DNA of 35,882 nt. It comes from Chitinophaga pinensis. Lineage in GTDB: Bacteria > Bacteroidota > Bacteroidia > Flavobacteriales_D > Crocinitomicaceae. Position 1 is the first letter of the stretch; the number at the start of each line of letters is the position of its first letter. This document shows positions 34,220-35,882 of the stretch, piece after piece. The notes beneath the pieces were generated by a model. It had not been told where the DNA came from and made no database searches. It was given only the letters and a program-made list of their open reading frames with translations. A program made the translations under genes and the position numbers. The DNA lies in NCBI GenBank assembly GCA_943327315.2, contig CALPWQ020000016.1, positions 1 to 35,882 of the forward strand, given 5' to 3'.

Positions 34220-35554
34220 ATGAAAAAATACCTTATCCTTATTGGCTGTTTATTGGCTGGACAAATTAGTTTACATGCAAAACAAACACGCATTGACGCT
34301 ACAGAAACCACACAGCGCGAAGCGGTTACTGTATCCATAACCGTTACAGCAAATGGTGCTGCAGTCAAGGGTGCTTTTGTAAAAATTACAACAGGAACCA
34401 TTACCATCGGTGCGGGAATGACAGACGACAAAGGTGTAGCCACAATCAGCATTGCTACCTATGGCAAACAAATCTCAAACATTACCGTGACGCATGCCAT
34501 GTACCGCGACGAAAAGATGATTGATCAGGTCTTAGAAAACGGCCGCGCATATACATTTGCCTTAAAATCTAAGGGAGAAACAGCGGAAGAGGTGACGACT
34601 GAATCAAACGAAAAAATCAAAGAAATAGAAGATAAAACGCAACGCTCTGAACAAAAAACTGCTGAACTAGAAAAAGAAGCTGCCGAGAGTTCAAAAGAAA
34701 AAGAGGAAGCGATAAAACGTCAAGAAGAAGTGCGCAAGCAGCGTGAAGAAGAGGAGCGTCTTGCGAAAGAAAAGCAAGCACAAGCGGATCAAAAAATGAC
34801 TGAGGCTCAAAAGAACTTGAGTGAGGCAGAACGCCAGAAACAAGAGGCAGAGCGTCAACGCTTGGCGAAAGAAGAGCAAATCAACGCAGATGCAAAACGC
34901 CGTGAAGAAGAGGCTAAGCGCAGAGAACAAGAAGCCGCAGAACGAGCGAAGAACTTAGAAAACTCTATTCCTACCGACGCCAAGGCACAAGAAGAGCAGG
35001 CGCGCAAAGAAGCAGAGCAAAAACAAAAAGAGCAAGCCAACGAAGCAAAAGAAGCTGAACGCAAAGCAAAAGAAGCAGAAGAAAAAGCCAAAGCTGAAAA
35101 AGACGCTCAAAAAGACAAAGAAGAGGCGGCAAAAGCAAAAGCCGAAGAAGAGAAAGACCAAAAGAAAGACGCCGAGAAGCAAGCCAAAATAGAAGAAGAG
35201 GCAAAAAAAGAAGCTGAACAACAACAGAAAGAAGCTGAAGAAAAGGCCAAGGAAGCTGAAAAACTTCAGAAAGAAGCTGAAAAAGCGAAAGAAGAAGCGG
35301 CAAAAGAAGCGGAGGCCATGAAAGAATTGGATGAGAAACTCAAGAAACTTGATGAAGAACAAAAAGCTATTGATGACGAGCGTAAAGCCTTGAAACAGGA
35401 GCAAAAGAAACTCGACGACAAAGTGAAGAAGGGGAAAAAACTTGATAAGTTAAAAGAAGAGCAAGTGAATTTGGATGAGAAAAATCGCAAGCTCGACGAG
35501 AAACAAGAAAAGCTCGACGAGAAGCGAAAGAAAACGATTAAGAAATCAAATTAA
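34220..35554 (+). CDS. Secreted Ig-like plus highly charged coiled-coil protein
   Basis: The product is 444 aa. A signal peptide (about 1-20, ending LHA) is followed by one small beta domain (about 30-115: VTVSITVTANGAAVKGAFVKI, DDKGVATISI). About 325 residues of Lys/Glu/Ala-rich helix then run to the C-terminus. Repeating units such as KEAEEKAK and LDEKxxKLDE suggest a long coiled coil or a single stable alpha-helix. No sorting domain or lipobox is present, so a periplasmic spacer or envelope-linking role is possible. The 5' part could be a carboxypeptidase-regulatory-like domain. A strong terminator follows. Function unknown. Antisense open frames over it are composition artefacts. Confidence 0.88.
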   Translation: MKKYLILIGCLLAGQISLHAKQTRIDATETTQREAVTVSITVTANGAAVKGAFVKITTGTITIGAGMTDDKGVATISIATYGKQISNITVTHAMYRDEKMIDQVLENGRAYTFALKSKGETAEEVTTESNEKIKEIEDKTQRSEQKTAELEKEAAESSKEKEEAIKRQEEVRKQREEEERLAKEKQAQADQKMTEAQKNLSEAERQKQEAERQRLAKEEQINADAKRREEEAKRREQEAAERAKNLENSIPTDAKAQEEQARKEAEQKQKEQANEAKEAERKAKEAEEKAKAEKDAQKDKEEAAKAKAEEEKDQKKDAEKQAKIEEEAKKEAEQQQKEAEEKAKEAEKLQKEAEKAKEEAAKEAEAMKELDEKLKKLDEEQKAIDDERKALKQEQKKLDDKVKKGKKLDKLKEEQVNLDEKNRKLDEKQEKLDEKRKKTIKKSN

Positions 35555-35557
35555 TAC

Positions 35558-35590
35558 ATAGGGGCGAAGTAAAATCGCCCCTATTTTTTT
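35558..35590 (+). terminator. Strong Rho-independent terminator
   Basis: A perfect 10-bp stem (35558-35567 with 35575-35584) has a 7-nt loop and is followed by seven Ts. It isolates the coiled-coil gene from rlmF. Confidence 0.95.
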
Positions 35591-35609
35591 CATTCAAAAA
35601 TACCTCATC

Positions 35610-35882
35610 ATTAAAACTAGACTACATCCTAAAAACAAACACCGCGAGCGGTACAATTTTCCCGAATTGATTGCTGCACATGCTGATTTAGCACCCTTTG
35701 TTCGGGTGAACAACTACGGCGATGAGTCCATTGATTTTGCCAATCCCGATGCAGTAATGGCACTAAATAAAGCACTGCTCATTCACTTTTACGGAATAAA
35801 CAACTGGTCGGTGCCAAAAGGGTTTTTGTGTCCACCAATTCCTGGGCGCGCAGAGTACATTCACCATGTGGCCGAAGCCTTA
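35610..35882 (+). CDS. rlmF: 23S rRNA (adenine-1618-N6)-methyltransferase RlmF, 5' part
   Basis: The window ends inside this gene; 91 codons are visible. The protein reads [13 protein letters not shown], then [32 protein letters not shown] and [19 protein letters not shown]. This aligns by eye with RlmF, which methylates A1618 of 23S rRNA from S-adenosylmethionine. The Rossmann and NPPF-type catalytic motifs lie beyond the window. The frame contains no ATG, GTG or TTG between the stop at 35559 and the conserved region. The best start is ATT at 35610, giving [14 protein letters not shown] at 35607 is next. Non-standard initiation or a base error must be assumed. Confidence 0.85.
   Translation, partial: MKTRLHPKNKHRERYNFPELIAAHADLAPFVRVNNYGDESIDFANPDAVMALNKALLIHFYGINNWSVPKGFLCPPIPGRAEYIHHVAEAL

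Noticed and set aside
34691..35490. Several minus-strand ORFs of 74-149 codons
   Set aside because: They are antisense to the Lys/Glu-rich helix; the Phe/Leu/Ser-rich translations are composition artefacts.
1..35882. tRNA, rRNA, insertion sequence, prophage or integron
   Set aside because: No cloverleaf-like segment, transposase, integrase or rRNA-like sequence was recognised in any gap or frame.

Overview
The window reads as a chromosomal segment of a Bacteroidota bacterium, most likely order Flavobacteriales (a Crocinitomicaceae/Fluviicola-like lineage is my guess from gene content, not proven). The evidence is: type IX secretion (T9SS) cargo with both sorting-domain types, a PorP/SprF-family outer-membrane protein, the gliding lipoprotein GldH, the bacillithiol-linked protein YtxJ, a DUF6427 membrane protein beside purine genes, and several Bacteroidota promoters (TTG, about 19 bp, TAnnTTTG). 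No tRNA, rRNA, IS element, prophage or CRISPR array was found. It looks like core genome with a few lineage-specific surface-protein genes.

Layout. 1-453 is non-coding, with two copies of a palindromic repeat, a heptanucleotide tandem array and a possibly structured leader. 454-2921 holds three secreted-protein genes: two tandem SprB-repeat paralogues (only the second has a T9SS sorting domain) and a third T9SS cargo. 3090-4046 is tryptophan 2,3-dioxygenase. 4036-9050 (minus) carries a HAD phosphatase, a CNNM/CBS transporter-like protein, purD, purQ and a DUF6427-like membrane protein. 9174-10322 (plus) is a TraR/DksA-type protein followed by lspA. 10319-15092 (minus) is a giant TPR protein plus an outer-membrane barrel. 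15244-15912 is ftsE, followed by a repeat-rich gap. 16070-18545 (minus) is pheS, ytxJ and a glutaminyl cyclotransferase.

18702-19474 is a pair of paralogous small lipoproteins. 19523-20236 (minus) is a PolB-type 3'-5' exonuclease. 20322-23506 (plus) is free-methionine-sulfoxide reductase, an Ig-like lipoprotein and an LPG-synthase-TM-family protein with an EF-hand-like loop. 23488-25128 (minus) is an unknown membrane protein and a TPR lipoprotein. 25260-25502 is a small CxxC membrane protein. 25661-29802 (minus) is a CotH-kinase surface protein with a type B sorting domain, translationally coupled to a PorP/SprF protein. 29955-31050 is a lipoprotein plus a DUF2490 protein. 31119-34137 (minus) is holB, ricT and gldH. 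34220-35554 is a secreted, extremely charged coiled-coil protein. The window ends inside rlmF, which has no ATG, GTG or TTG start in frame and probably starts at ATT.

How the parts relate. Much of the accessory content serves the cell surface: T9SS cargo, its SprF-like partner, GldH, lipoproteins, the lipoprotein signal peptidase LspA and outer-membrane barrels. Housekeeping genes (purine synthesis, tRNA charging, replication, division, rRNA methylation) are interleaved. No wholly new system is evident. The best leads are the CotH/SprF cassette, the duplicated SprB-repeat genes, the heptamer arrays, the EF-hand-like loop in the LPG-synthase-like protein, and the ATT start of rlmF.
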